From Pseudomonas faucium (GTDB lineage: Bacteria > Pseudomonadota > Gammaproteobacteria > Pseudomonadales > Pseudomonadaceae): a stretch of DNA of 42,718 nt. The position numbers were made by a program, and so were the translations under genes. The stretch lies in NCBI RefSeq assembly GCF_021602585.1, contig NZ_BQIP01000034.1, forward strand, positions 1 through 42,718, read 5' to 3'. The notes below the pieces were generated by a model that saw only the letters and a list, made by a program, of their open reading frames with translations, did no database searches and was not told the origin of the DNA. Below, one piece after another: positions 1 to 9,327 of the stretch (its first letter is position 1; every line of letters begins with the position of its first letter).

Positions 1-172
1 GAAACCCTAAACTTGGCTCAGCAATCTCAAATGACTATGTGATTTCTCGCATGGCCACTTGTGATGCTGATAATCTTTTTGACTATCAGTCCGTACTCAC
101 AAGCACCCACACGAATTGCTTGATTCAGTTTGTTAAAGAGCGTTTGGTTAAGAGCTTTTCGTCTCAACCGAG
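1..172 (-). ncRNA. 16S rRNA precursor leader (partial, rrn operon leaving the window)
   Basis: Read on the minus strand, this is the conserved Pseudomonas pre-16S leader. It runs from just downstream of the proximal rRNA promoter to the window edge. The mature 16S gene is not in the window; from memory of Pseudomonas leaders it should begin a few tens of bases beyond base 1. The leader carries a boxA-type antitermination element at 131-142 (minus strand CGCTCTTTAACA). This is the NusB/NusE loading signal that lets RNA polymerase pass Rho terminators in rRNA operons. Its A+T content is clearly higher than that of the flanking coding DNA. The short ORFs here are not genes. Confidence 0.85.
131..142 (-). 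promoter_or_regulatory. boxA antitermination element of the rRNA leader
   Basis: The minus strand reads CGCTCTTTAACA, matching the bacterial rRNA boxA consensus (TGCTCTTTAACA) except at the first base. It lies about 30 bases after the predicted start of the proximal promoter transcript, the usual place for boxA in rrn leaders. Confidence 0.8.
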
Positions 173-178
173 GCGCGC

Positions 179-206
179 ATTCTACGCTTTCCTCAGAGCC
201 TGTCAA
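179..206 (-). promoter_or_regulatory. rRNA operon promoter, proximal
   Basis: Minus strand: TTGACA (-35, 201-206), a 16-bp spacer, and TAGAAT (-10, 179-184). It is followed by a G+C-rich discriminator (GCGCGCC), the hallmark of stringently controlled stable-RNA promoters. An A/T-rich stretch directly upstream (about 207-235) could act as an UP element. Expected start of transcription is near 172. Confidence 0.85.
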
Positions 207-288
207 GCGTTTATTTTGAAGTTTTTTGCGAGAAACTCGTTTAGCTTCAAACACTTGGCTCGCTGCGATCTCTCGTAGCGGGAGGCGA

Positions 289-316
289 ATCATACAGCGT
301 TTAGAAGCGCTGTCAA
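289..316 (-). promoter_or_regulatory. rRNA operon promoter, middle
   Basis: Minus strand: TTGACA (311-316), a 16-bp spacer, and TATGAT (289-294), with a G+C-rich discriminator (TCGCCTCCCGC) downstream. Same architecture as the proximal promoter, 110 bp further upstream. Confidence 0.75.
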
Positions 317-432
317 CCACCTTTTCAACCGCTATCGATCAGTCGATCGAAGCACCTCCAGCACTACCTGGACTAAGTAACTCATTGAATCTCAAGGAGT
401 TTCTCGTTCCGACTACGCTGGAAGTGGGGCGC

Positions 433-460
433 ATTATAAGGGGATTCGAGACCCCGTCAA
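433..460 (-). promoter_or_regulatory. rRNA operon promoter, distal
   Basis: Minus strand: TTGACG (455-460), a 16-bp spacer, and a perfect TATAAT (433-438), followed by a G+C-rich discriminator (GCGCCCC). It is the third element of a tandem array and lies just beyond the terminator that separates the rrn operon from mmsA. Confidence 0.7.
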
Positions 461-496
461 GGCTTAATTTCAAGAAACCTGGTTATTGCCGAAAAC

Positions 497-529
497 AAAG
501 CGGGGCGGCCTAAAGGCCGCCCCGCTTTT
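497..529. terminator. Bidirectional intrinsic terminator between mmsA and the rrn promoters
   Basis: Perfect 14-bp inverted repeat (497-510 with 515-528) and a 4-base loop. It has A-rich sequence on one side and T-rich on the other, so it can terminate on both strands. It lies 15 bp past the mmsA stop codon and would insulate that gene from the rRNA promoters. Confidence 0.85.
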
Positions 530-543
530 ACTTGCATGCCTTA

Positions 544-2037
<1,494 letters not shown>

Positions 2038-2110
2038 GCATAACTCCAGATAAAGAAGGTTGAAGCCAGCGCGCGATCAGCTCGCGCGCCTTGCGTCAAA
2101 ATCAGAAAGA

Positions 2111-3457
2111 TCAGTCGATCTTGTTCAGGGTTTCACCGACCGCGTCGAACAGGCGGTCCAGTTCCTGCGGCTGGGTGTTGAAGGTTGGGCCGAACTGCAG
2201 GGTGTCGCCACCGAAGCGTACATAGAAGCCGGCTTGCCACAGCTTCATCGCCGCCTCATACGGACGCACGATGGCATCGCCATCACGGGCGGCGATCTGG
2301 ATCGCGCCGGCCAGGCCGTAGTTGCGGATGTCGACGATGTTCTTGGTGCCTTTCACGCCATGCAGCAGCTTCTCGAAGTGCGGCGCCAGCTCGGCGGCCG
2401 ACTGCACCAGGTTTTCCTTCTGCAGCAGGTCGAGCGCGGCGATACCTGCGGCGCAGGCGACCGGGTGAGCCGAGTAGGTGTAGCCGTGGGGGAATTCGAC
2501 GGCGTATTCCGGGGTCGGCTGGTTCATGAAGGTCTGGTAGATCTCGCTGCTGGCGATCACTGCGCCCATCGGAATGGCGCCGTTGGTCACCTGCTTGGCG
2601 ATGCACATCAGGTCCGGGGTCACGCCGAACGCTTCGGCGCCGGTCATCGCGCCCATGCGGCCGAAGCCTGTGATCACTTCGTCGAAGATCAGCAGGATGT
2701 TGTGCTGGGTGCAGATTTCACGCAGGCGCTTCAGGTAACCCTTCGGCGGCGGCAGTACACCCGCCGAGCCTGCCAGCGGTTCGACGATCACGGCCGCGAT
2801 GTTCGACGCATCGTGCAGCTCGATCAGCTTGAGCATCTCATCGGCCAGGGCGATGCCGCCCTCTTCCGGCATGCCCTTGGAGAAGGCGTTCACCGGCAGC
2901 ACGGTGTGCGGCAGGTGGTCGACGTCCAGCAGCTGGCCGAACATCTTGCGGTTGCCGTTGACGCCGCCCAGGCTGGTGCCGGCGATGTTCACCCCGTGGT
3001 AGCCACGGGCACGGCCAATGATCTTGGTCTTGGTCGCCTGGCCTTTCAGGCGCCAGTAGGCGCGCACCATCTTCAGCGCGGTGTCGGCGCACTCGGAACC
3101 GGAGTTGGTATAGAAGACGTGGTTCAGATCACCCGGGGTCAGTTCGGTGATCTTTTCAGCCAGCTGGAACGACAGCGGGTGGCCGAACTGGAACGCCGGG
3201 GAATAGTCCAGGGTATTGAGCTGACGGGTGACCGCGTCGGCAATTTCCTTGCGGGTATGCCCGGCACCGCAGGTCCACAGCCCCGACAGGCCATCGAAGA
3301 TCTTGCGCCCCTTGTCGTCGACCAGGTAGTTGCCCTCGGCCGCCACGATCAGGCGTGGGTCACGGTGGAAGTTGCGGTTGGCGGTGTAAGGCATCCAGTG
3401 GGCATCCAGCTTGAGCTGGCTGGCGATACCGGAAGGAGCGGTTTCGGGCATGTTCAT
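2111..3457 (-). CDS. bauA: Beta-alanine (omega-amino acid):pyruvate transaminase
   Basis: 448-residue class III PLP aminotransferase, nearly identical in length and sequence to the structurally characterised P. putida omega-amino acid:pyruvate aminotransferase (from memory). It converts beta-alanine and pyruvate to malonate semialdehyde and L-alanine. Asp259 (in IFDE), which binds the pyridine nitrogen, and the PLP lysine Lys288 (in IAKQVTNG) are in the family positions. The frame is open upstream to 3565, but the ATG at 3457 is preferred: it begins MNMPE like the known enzyme and has GAGG eight bases upstream. It precedes mmsA on the same strand and is divergent from a LysR gene, so the pair probably forms a LysR-controlled beta-alanine operon. 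Confidence 0.95.
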   Translation of the reverse strand: MNMPETAPSGIASQLKLDAHWMPYTANRNFHRDPRLIVAAEGNYLVDDKGRKIFDGLSGLWTCGAGHTRKEIADAVTRQLNTLDYSPAFQFGHPLSFQLAEKITELTPGDLNHVFYTNSGSECADTALKMVRAYWRLKGQATKTKIIGRARGYHGVNIAGTSLGGVNGNRKMFGQLLDVDHLPHTVLPVNAFSKGMPEEGGIALADEMLKLIELHDASNIAAVIVEPLAGSAGVLPPPKGYLKRLREICTQHNILLIFDEVITGFGRMGAMTGAEAFGVTPDLMCIAKQVTNGAIPMGAVIASSEIYQTFMNQPTPEYAVEFPHGYTYSAHPVACAAGIAALDLLQKENLVQSAAELAPHFEKLLHGVKGTKNIVDIRNYGLAGAIQIAARDGDAIVRPYEAAMKLWQAGFYVRFGGDTLQFGPTFNTQPQELDRLFDAVGETLNKID

Positions 3458-3517
3458 CGGCGGTTCCTCGAAAGACGAATAGGCAACGATGGATGTTGTT
3501 GCAGCTAAATTCGCACG

Positions 3518-3562
3518 CAGATAAAGTCTGAAAAAGCCTACATTTCTAATCTTCAGATAGAA
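3518..3562. promoter_or_regulatory. Candidate LysR-type operator region in the bauA-lysR divergent promoter
   Basis: Two dyads lie in the 118-bp divergent spacer: CAGA-N5-TCTG (3518-3530) and TTCTA-N9-TAGAA (3544-3562). The second has the T-N11-A character of LysR-type binding sites and ends 13 bp before the lysR start, where it could also mediate autorepression. The DNA here is more A/T-rich than the flanking genes. Assignment to this regulator is inference. Confidence 0.45.
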
Positions 3563-3575
3563 CAAGACTAAACTG

Positions 3576-4493
3576 ATGAGCCGACGCCCCGATCCTCTGG
3601 CACAGGTCAGCGATTTCGATATCCGCCTGTTGAAAATCTACCGAAGCGTCGTCGAATGCGGCGGTTTCTCGGCTGCCGAGAACGTGCTCGGCATTGGCCG
3701 CTCGGCCATCAGCCAGCAGATGAACGACCTTGAGCAGCGCCTGGGCTTGCGCCTGTGCCAACGCGGCCGCGCCGGTTTCTCGCTGACCGAGGAGGGCCGC
3801 GAGGTGTACCACTCGGCGCTGCAGCTGCTCAGCGCGCTGGAAACCTTCCGCACCGAGGTCAACGGCCTGCACCAGCACCTGCGCGGCGAGCTCAATATTG
3901 GCCTGACCGACAACCTGGTGACCCTGCCGCACATGCGCATCACCCATGCCCTGGCCGAACTCAAGGACCGCGGCCCGGACGTGCGCATCCAGATCCGCAT
4001 GATCGCCCCCAGCCAGGTCGAGCAAGGGGTGCTCGACGGCAGCCTGCATGTTGGCGTGGTGCCCCAGACCAGCCCGCTCTCCGGCCTCGAATACCAACCC
4101 TTGTACAGCGAGCGCTCGCTGCTCTACTGCGCCGTCGGCCACCCGCTGTTCTATGCCGACGACCAGCAGGTCGACGATGAGCGCCTCAACAGCCAGGAAG
4201 CCATCGCGCCCACTTTCCGCCTGCCCGCCGATATCCAGGCGCACTACCAGGCACTCAACTGCACCGCCAGCGCCTCGGACCGTGAAGGCATGGCGTTTCT
4301 GATCCTCACCGGGCGCTACATCGGCTACCTGCCCGACCATTACGCCACGTTCTGGGTCCAGCAAGGCCGCCTGCGCCCGCTCAAGCCGGCCCAGCGCTTC
4401 TACGACCTGAGCCTGAGCTGGGTCACGCGCAAGGGCCGGCGGCCGAACCTGGTGCTGGAAAGCTTCCTGGAAAGCCTGGCTGCGACACGCTGA
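3576..4493 (+). CDS. LysR-family transcriptional regulator of beta-alanine catabolism
   Basis: 305 residues with the LysR arrangement: an N-terminal winged helix-turn-helix (about residues 12-72; the recognition segment includes GIGRSAISQQMNDLEQRLG) and a C-terminal periplasmic-binding-protein-like effector domain (about 95-300). It is divergent from bauA-mmsA across a 118-bp spacer, the typical position of an activator of the neighbouring operon. The inducer is probably beta-alanine or its product, by analogy with BauR of P. aeruginosa; that link is inferred from position. The Shine-Dalgarno sequence before the ATG is weak, which fits low expression. Confidence 0.85.
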   Translation: MSRRPDPLAQVSDFDIRLLKIYRSVVECGGFSAAENVLGIGRSAISQQMNDLEQRLGLRLCQRGRAGFSLTEEGREVYHSALQLLSALETFRTEVNGLHQHLRGELNIGLTDNLVTLPHMRITHALAELKDRGPDVRIQIRMIAPSQVEQGVLDGSLHVGVVPQTSPLSGLEYQPLYSERSLLYCAVGHPLFYADDQQVDDERLNSQEAIAPTFRLPADIQAHYQALNCTASASDREGMAFLILTGRYIGYLPDHYATFWVQQGRLRPLKPAQRFYDLSLSWVTRKGRRPNLVLESFLESLAATR

Positions 4494-4583
4494 TGCCTGC
4501 TTGTGCCGCTAATGCTTGTCACTTGCGCGCAGGCAGGTAATCTTGTCCGACATCCGTTGCCACAGACCTGTACGGAATCGTCC

Positions 4584-5246
4584 ATGACCCTAGAAGTCCC
4601 TGCGCATCGCCTTTCCGCCTCGGGCAAGCCCGCCGGCCGCATCCGCCAGAAGAACGAACAGGCCATCATCCAGGCCGCCGAAGACGAATTCGCCCGTCAT
4701 GGCTTCAAAGGCACCAGCATGAACACCATCGCGCTGAAGGCCGGCTTGCCCAAGGCGAACCTGCATTACTACTTCACCAACAAGCTGGGCCTGTACATCG
4801 CCGTACTGAGCAACATCATCGAACTGTGGGACAGCACCTTCAACGCCCTGAGCGTCGAGGACGACCCGGGCGAGGCGCTGAGCCAGTACATCCGCACCAA
4901 GATGGAGTTCTCCCGGCGCAACCCGCAGGCTTCGCGGATCTTCGCCATGGAAGTGATCAGCGGCGGCAGCTGCCTGACCGAGTATTTCAGCGCCGACTAC
5001 CGCGAATGGTTCCGCGGCCGTGCTGCGGTGTTCCAGGCCTGGATGGATGCCGGCAAGATGGACCCGGTCGACCCGGTGCACCTGATTTTCCTGCTCTGGG
5101 GCAGCACCCAGCACTACGCCGACTTCGCCACCCAGATCTGCCAGGTCACCGGCCGCAGCCGCCTGACCAAGCAAGACATGGAAGATGCGAGCAGCAACCT
5201 TATCCACATCATTCTCAAAGGATGCGGCATCGCGCCGAGCGCCTGA
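4584..5246 (+). CDS. TetR-family regulator, RutR-like
   Basis: 220-residue TetR regulator. The N-terminal three-helix DNA-binding domain includes TSMNTIALKAGLPKANLHYYF (44-64). The ligand domain shares with E. coli RutR the segments around NPQASRIFAMEVISGG and the STQHYADFATQI stretch, so it belongs to the YcdC/RutR branch. RutR senses uracil/thymine and controls pyrimidine use; pyrimidine breakdown can yield beta-alanine, giving a plausible link to bauA-mmsA. The frame extends upstream to a GTG at 4503, but the ATG at 4584 fits family length and has GGAA upstream. It lies 90 bp after lysR and 9 bp before the YigZ gene. The actual ligand is unknown. Confidence 0.85.
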   Translation: MTLEVPAHRLSASGKPAGRIRQKNEQAIIQAAEDEFARHGFKGTSMNTIALKAGLPKANLHYYFTNKLGLYIAVLSNIIELWDSTFNALSVEDDPGEALSQYIRTKMEFSRRNPQASRIFAMEVISGGSCLTEYFSADYREWFRGRAAVFQAWMDAGKMDPVDPVHLIFLLWGSTQHYADFATQICQVTGRSRLTKQDMEDASSNLIHIILKGCGIAPSA

Positions 5247-5255
5247 CTTCTCTAT

Positions 5256-5840
5256 ATGCCTTCTACCCTGCTCGACCTCTGCGAGTTTCGCGAGGAAATC
5301 CGCAAGAGCCGCTTCATCACCCTGGCCGGCCCGATCACCAGCGCCGCCGAGGCGATGAGCTTCATCGAACGCCACAGCGACCTCGCCGCCACCCACAACT
5401 GCTGGGCCTGGAAGCTCGGCGCACAGTACCGCAGCAGCGACGATGGCGAACCCGGAGGCACCGCCGGGCGGCCGATTCTGGCCGCCATCGAGGCGCAGGA
5501 TTGCGACCAGGTGGTGGTGCTGGTGATCCGCTGGTACGGCGGTATCCAGCTGGGCACCGGTGGCCTGGCCCGGGCCTATGGCGGCGGGGCCAACAAGTGC
5601 CTGCAACAGGCGCCGAAACGGCTGCTGGTGCAGCGCAGCGAATTTGCCTGCAGCTGCAGCTTCAGCGAACTGGCCCTGGTGAAGCTGCGCCTGGCCGAGG
5701 TGGATGGCCTGGTGCTGGACGAGCAGTTCACCGCCAATGGCGTTGACCTGCGCATTGCCGTCGGCGAAGCCCACCTAGCCGCCTTGCAACAGCAATTGGC
5801 AGACCTGAGCCGCGGGCGAATCCTCCTCGAAGCGTGTTGA
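5256..5840 (+). CDS. yigZ: YigZ/IMPACT family protein
   Basis: 194-residue member of the YigZ/IMPACT (UPF0029) family. The N-terminal domain carries the conserved block with THNCWAWKLG, then SSDDGEPGGTAGRPIL and RWYGGIQLGTGGLARAYG (about 46-110). A second, ferredoxin-like domain (about 130-190) matches the YigZ C-terminal domain. Eukaryotic IMPACT modulates the translational-stress kinase GCN2; the bacterial role is not established. The gene starts 9 bp after the RutR-like gene and is probably co-transcribed with it. Confidence 0.9.
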   Translation: MPSTLLDLCEFREEIRKSRFITLAGPITSAAEAMSFIERHSDLAATHNCWAWKLGAQYRSSDDGEPGGTAGRPILAAIEAQDCDQVVVLVIRWYGGIQLGTGGLARAYGGGANKCLQQAPKRLLVQRSEFACSCSFSELALVKLRLAEVDGLVLDEQFTANGVDLRIAVGEAHLAALQQQLADLSRGRILLEAC

Positions 5841-5843
5841 AGG

Positions 5844-5880
5844 TTGCACACAACAACTGTGGGCCCGCCTGTGGATAAGC
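5844..5880 (+). repeat. DnaA-box direct repeat, copy A
   Basis: 37-bp unit ending in the perfect DnaA box TGTGGATAA (5870-5878). Copy B lies 186 bp downstream in the same orientation with six substitutions. Confidence 0.75.
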
Positions 5881-6029
5881 TTGGGGCACTCATCTGCAAG
5901 CCTTGCCATTCAAGGCCTGCAGAGCATTGAGCATATTTTGATCACCGTTTGATGACAGTCGCAAGCGGTTGACTTGTCAAGTGTTATCCACAGTCGAAAA
6001 GCCGGATGCCGTCATACCCTCACCCGCGC

Positions 6030-6066
6030 TTGCACACATTAACTGTGGATCAGCCTGTGGATAACC
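6030..6066 (+). repeat. DnaA-box direct repeat, copy B
   Basis: Second copy of the unit, ending in a perfect DnaA box (6056-6064) and also holding a near-match, TGTGGATCA (6044-6052), where copy A is degenerate. Confidence 0.75.
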
Positions 6067-6203
6067 CGTTAGCCAACAAGCCAAGCGCCCGGCTCTGCAC
6101 GGCCTTGACGCAACTGGTCAATTTTTAACCACCTTCGATGCAGGCGGATGTCCCGAGCCTGCAGTATCCTCAATGTCTTTTTCCCCGATAAAGGAATGGT
6201 CCC

Positions 6204-6890
6204 ATGGCTGATTCAAAGACTGCCCTCATCATCGGCGCCTCCCGCGGGTTGGGCCTGGGCCTGGTGCAGCGGCTGCAGGAAGATGGCTGGCACATCACCG
6301 CCACGGTACGCGACCCCAAGAAACCCGGCGCGCTGGGTGAAGTTGCCGGTGTACGCATCGAGCAGCTGGAGATGAACGACACCGCCCAGCTCGATGGCCT
6401 GAAGCAACGCCTGCAAGGTGAAATGTTCGACCTGGTGTTCATCAACGCCGGTGTCATGGGGCCCCTGCCCCAGGACCTGGAAAAGGTGCAGCAACCAGAC
6501 ATCGGCGCGCTGTTCATGACCAATGCCGTGGCGCCGATCCGCGTTGCCCGTCGCTTGGCCGGCCAGGTCCGCCAGGGCAGCGGCGTGCTGGCGTTCATGA
6601 GCTCGATACTGGGCAGCGTGACCATCCCCGACGGCGGCGAGATCTGCCTGTACAAGGCCAGCAAGGCCGCGCTGAATTCGATGATCAACAGCTTCGTGGT
6701 CGAGCTGCAACGCCCGGATCTCTGTGTACTGGCCATGCATCCCGGCTGGGTGAAAACCGACATGGGCGGCGAAAACGCCGAGATCGACGTGCTCACCAGC
6801 ACCCGCGGCATGCTCGAACAGGTCAAGGCCCACAGCGGCAACGGCGGCCTGCGCTTCATCAACTACAAGGGTGAAACCCTCACCTGGTGA
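6204..6890 (+). CDS. Short-chain dehydrogenase/reductase
   Basis: 228-residue classical SDR. The nucleotide-binding glycine motif GASRGLGLG is at residues 11-19, the INAG segment near residue 79 and the YKASK catalytic Tyr/Lys near residue 150. The substrate cannot be read from sequence; the protein resembles the carbonyl-reductase-like SDRs of Pseudomonas. Start ATG 6204 follows AAGGA at a good distance. It appears monocistronic: it is separated from yigZ by the DnaA-box region and from the deaminase gene by 104 bp. Confidence 0.88.
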   Translation: MADSKTALIIGASRGLGLGLVQRLQEDGWHITATVRDPKKPGALGEVAGVRIEQLEMNDTAQLDGLKQRLQGEMFDLVFINAGVMGPLPQDLEKVQQPDIGALFMTNAVAPIRVARRLAGQVRQGSGVLAFMSSILGSVTIPDGGEICLYKASKAALNSMINSFVVELQRPDLCVLAMHPGWVKTDMGGENAEIDVLTSTRGMLEQVKAHSGNGGLRFINYKGETLTW

Positions 6891-6988
6891 GCCGCCTCTG
6901 ATCGGCGGTTGGCGCAATGCAGGCCTGGCCAAGCGCAATGCCTGGTCAGGCCCTGTAGAATGGCGGCAACCGTACCTGATTGAGATAG

Positions 6989-7942
<954 letters not shown>

Positions 7943-7950
7943 CCGGGCCG

Positions 7951-8658
7951 TCAGCCCACCTGCAACGTGCTGACCCGGGCAATGCGGTTGATCTGCTGGA
8001 TACCTTCGGCGGAAATCTGCATTGCCCGCGTGCCTTCCGGCTCGCGCATCCAGCCAGACTGCAGGAACAGCGTGAGCAATGCACGCCCAAGGCTGCCCCC
8101 CAGATGCGGGCCCTGGTTGCTCCATTCGCTGCAGTGGCAGATCACGCAGCCTTGCTGCTGGCGTGGCGCCAAGGCGTCGATGTAGACCCCTATGCGCGCC
8201 AGCGCCAGGCGCCCTTCATCGCTGACCATCACCTGCCGCTCGCTGCCCTCCAGCCAACCCGCGACCACCAGGCGGTGGTACAGCTCGCCGGCCAGCTCAC
8301 CCCCCAAGTGATCACCACAACGACGCGCCCGGCGCATCGACATCGGCATCTGCGCAGGCTTGGCGCGCTGCTGCCCATCACTGCCGAGCTGCACACTGGC
8401 CAACGCTTCGACGGCTGCGCCGACCTGGGGCGTGGCCAGCCTGAAGTAGCGTTTGCGGCCCCGCGCTTCGAGCCTGAGCAAGCCTGCCGAAGACAGCAGC
8501 GACAGGTGCGCGCAGGCAGAGGATGAGGACAAGCCGGCCATCATCGCCAGTTCGTCGGTCGGCCGCGGCGTGCCATCGATCAACGCCCACAACATCGCAC
8601 TGCGCTTGGGGTCGGCCATCAGGCCGGCAATCTGACTGATACTGCTGACTGCATTCAT
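7951..8658 (-). CDS. ArsR-type winged-helix transcriptional regulator
   Basis: 235 residues. The N-terminal ArsR-like winged helix (about 5-80) has LADPKRSAMLWALIDG-like and DELAMMAGLSSSSACAHLSLL segments. The C-terminal half is unassigned and contains a CVICHC cluster. The frame is open for 65 more codons, but the ATG at 8656-8658 is the credible start: homology begins there and a perfect palindrome that looks like its own operator lies just upstream. The ligand is not evident. The CVICHC cluster could bind a metal or sense thiol chemistry, but this is speculation. Confidence 0.82.
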   Translation of the reverse strand: MNAVSSISQIAGLMADPKRSAMLWALIDGTPRPTDELAMMAGLSSSSACAHLSLLSSAGLLRLEARGRKRYFRLATPQVGAAVEALASVQLGSDGQQRAKPAQMPMSMRRARRCGDHLGGELAGELYHRLVVAGWLEGSERQVMVSDEGRLALARIGVYIDALAPRQQQGCVICHCSEWSNQGPHLGGSLGRALLTLFLQSGWMREPEGTRAMQISAEGIQQINRIARVSTLQVG

Positions 8659-8675
8659 GTCCTGTAACTCCCTGC

Positions 8676-8691
8676 AAATCACATCTGATTT
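8676..8691. promoter_or_regulatory. Palindromic operator of the ArsR-type gene
   Basis: Perfect inverted repeat AAATCA-CATC-TGATTT, centred 25 bp upstream of the ArsR-type start codon. Size and place fit an autoregulatory ArsR/SmtB operator. Confidence 0.6.
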
Positions 8692-9129
8692 CCAATGGCC
8701 AACCGTGGCAACGCCGATCGCCCTCGGCAGGTGCCAGCCGCGGCGCTCGCCCCGCAGTATAAGCCGCACGCAGGCCCGCCCCGCAGGCGGGCCACGGGCG
8801 GCGCAGGCAAAGTGAATGTGGGTAGGGGAACCCTTGAGCGCCGAGCATGGCAAGGCGGCTGGGGCACAATGGCCCGTCAGAGGAAGGAAGCCGCCGGCTG
8901 GCAGGGAAGAAACAGCGCAGGAGGAAGAATGGCCCCAGGCATCGCAAGGACTCTGCCGACAACGCCCTTCCTCAAATAACGCAGATTAAAGCGAACCTTC
9001 TACACGCTTGCAGGCCTTGCAGCGGCCCGCACCTTGACCGCCAGTCAGAACACTGCACCAAGCCATGGCGAGGGGGCACTGCGGCGCTACACTAGTCCCG
9101 CTCTCCCCCCAATTCGAAGGTATGCCGCG
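8692..9129. other. Intergenic region, no recognised gene
   Basis: About 440 bp between the ArsR-type gene and a small downstream gene. Frames are open through it but have no good ribosome-binding sites or recognisable products. It includes a purine-rich part with repeated GGA motifs (8876-8935) and a G/C-rich inverted repeat near 8776-8795. I see no tRNA, rRNA or known small RNA. Confidence 0.5.
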
Positions 9130-9327
9130 ATGAAGATTGTCGTCAGTGCGTCAAACCGCAACCCCAACTGCCCATGGCAGGTGAGGCTCGACCAACATGT
9201 GGTGAGCTTTCGCAGCGAGGCCGAAGCACGTGCCTTCGTCGCCACCCTGGAAACGCGCCTGCAGGCGCCTCATGCGCTCATGCCGGACGCCTGGCCTGCA
9301 AACCCCGGGTCAGTAGCGCGACACTGA
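9130..9327 (+). CDS. Small conserved-looking protein of unknown function
   Basis: 65 residues beginning MKIVVSASNRNPNCPWQVRL and followed by a VVSFRSEAEARAFVATLE segment. This looks like a compact beta-beta-alpha domain. The ATG at 9130 has GAAGG upstream with acceptable spacing. The last 50 bp overlap the 3' end of the convergent exporter gene. No function is recognised. The amino-acid pattern (alternating hydrophobic strand, then amphipathic helix) argues for a real gene rather than a G+C-driven open frame. Confidence 0.55.
   Translation: MKIVVSASNRNPNCPWQVRLDQHVVSFRSEAEARAFVATLETRLQAPHALMPDAWPANPGSVARH

Larger units (their letters stand above)
5841..6203. other. Intergenic region with a DnaA-box cluster
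   Basis: 363 bp without a credible gene. It holds three perfect DnaA boxes (TTATCCACA or its complement) at 5870-5878, 5984-5992 and 6056-6064, plus a one-mismatch box at 6044-6052. Two of the boxes lie in a 37-bp direct repeat (5844-5880 and 6030-6066; 31 of 37 bases identical). A dyad TTGAC-N6-GGTCAA lies at 6105-6121, before the short-chain dehydrogenase gene. No dnaA, dnaN or rpmH gene is present, so this is not oriC. Confidence 0.7.

Noticed and set aside
1-320. Small open frames (27-320 minus, 39-278 plus)
   Set aside because: They lie in the rRNA leader and promoters, with no ribosome-binding sites or homology.
5841-6203. Replication origin
   Set aside because: DnaA boxes are present, but there is no A/T-rich unwinding region of usual size and no dnaA/dnaN/rpmH genes, which flank oriC in Pseudomonas.
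8876-8935. Signal recognition particle RNA or RNase P RNA
   Set aside because: GGAAGGAAG recalls the SRP RNA tip, but the rest of the conserved hairpin and flanks do not fit; no RNase P core motifs.
8695-8979. 94-codon plus-strand open frame upstream of the small gene at 9130
   Set aside because: No Shine-Dalgarno, Arg/Pro/Gly-rich composition, and it overlaps the operator of the ArsR-type gene.
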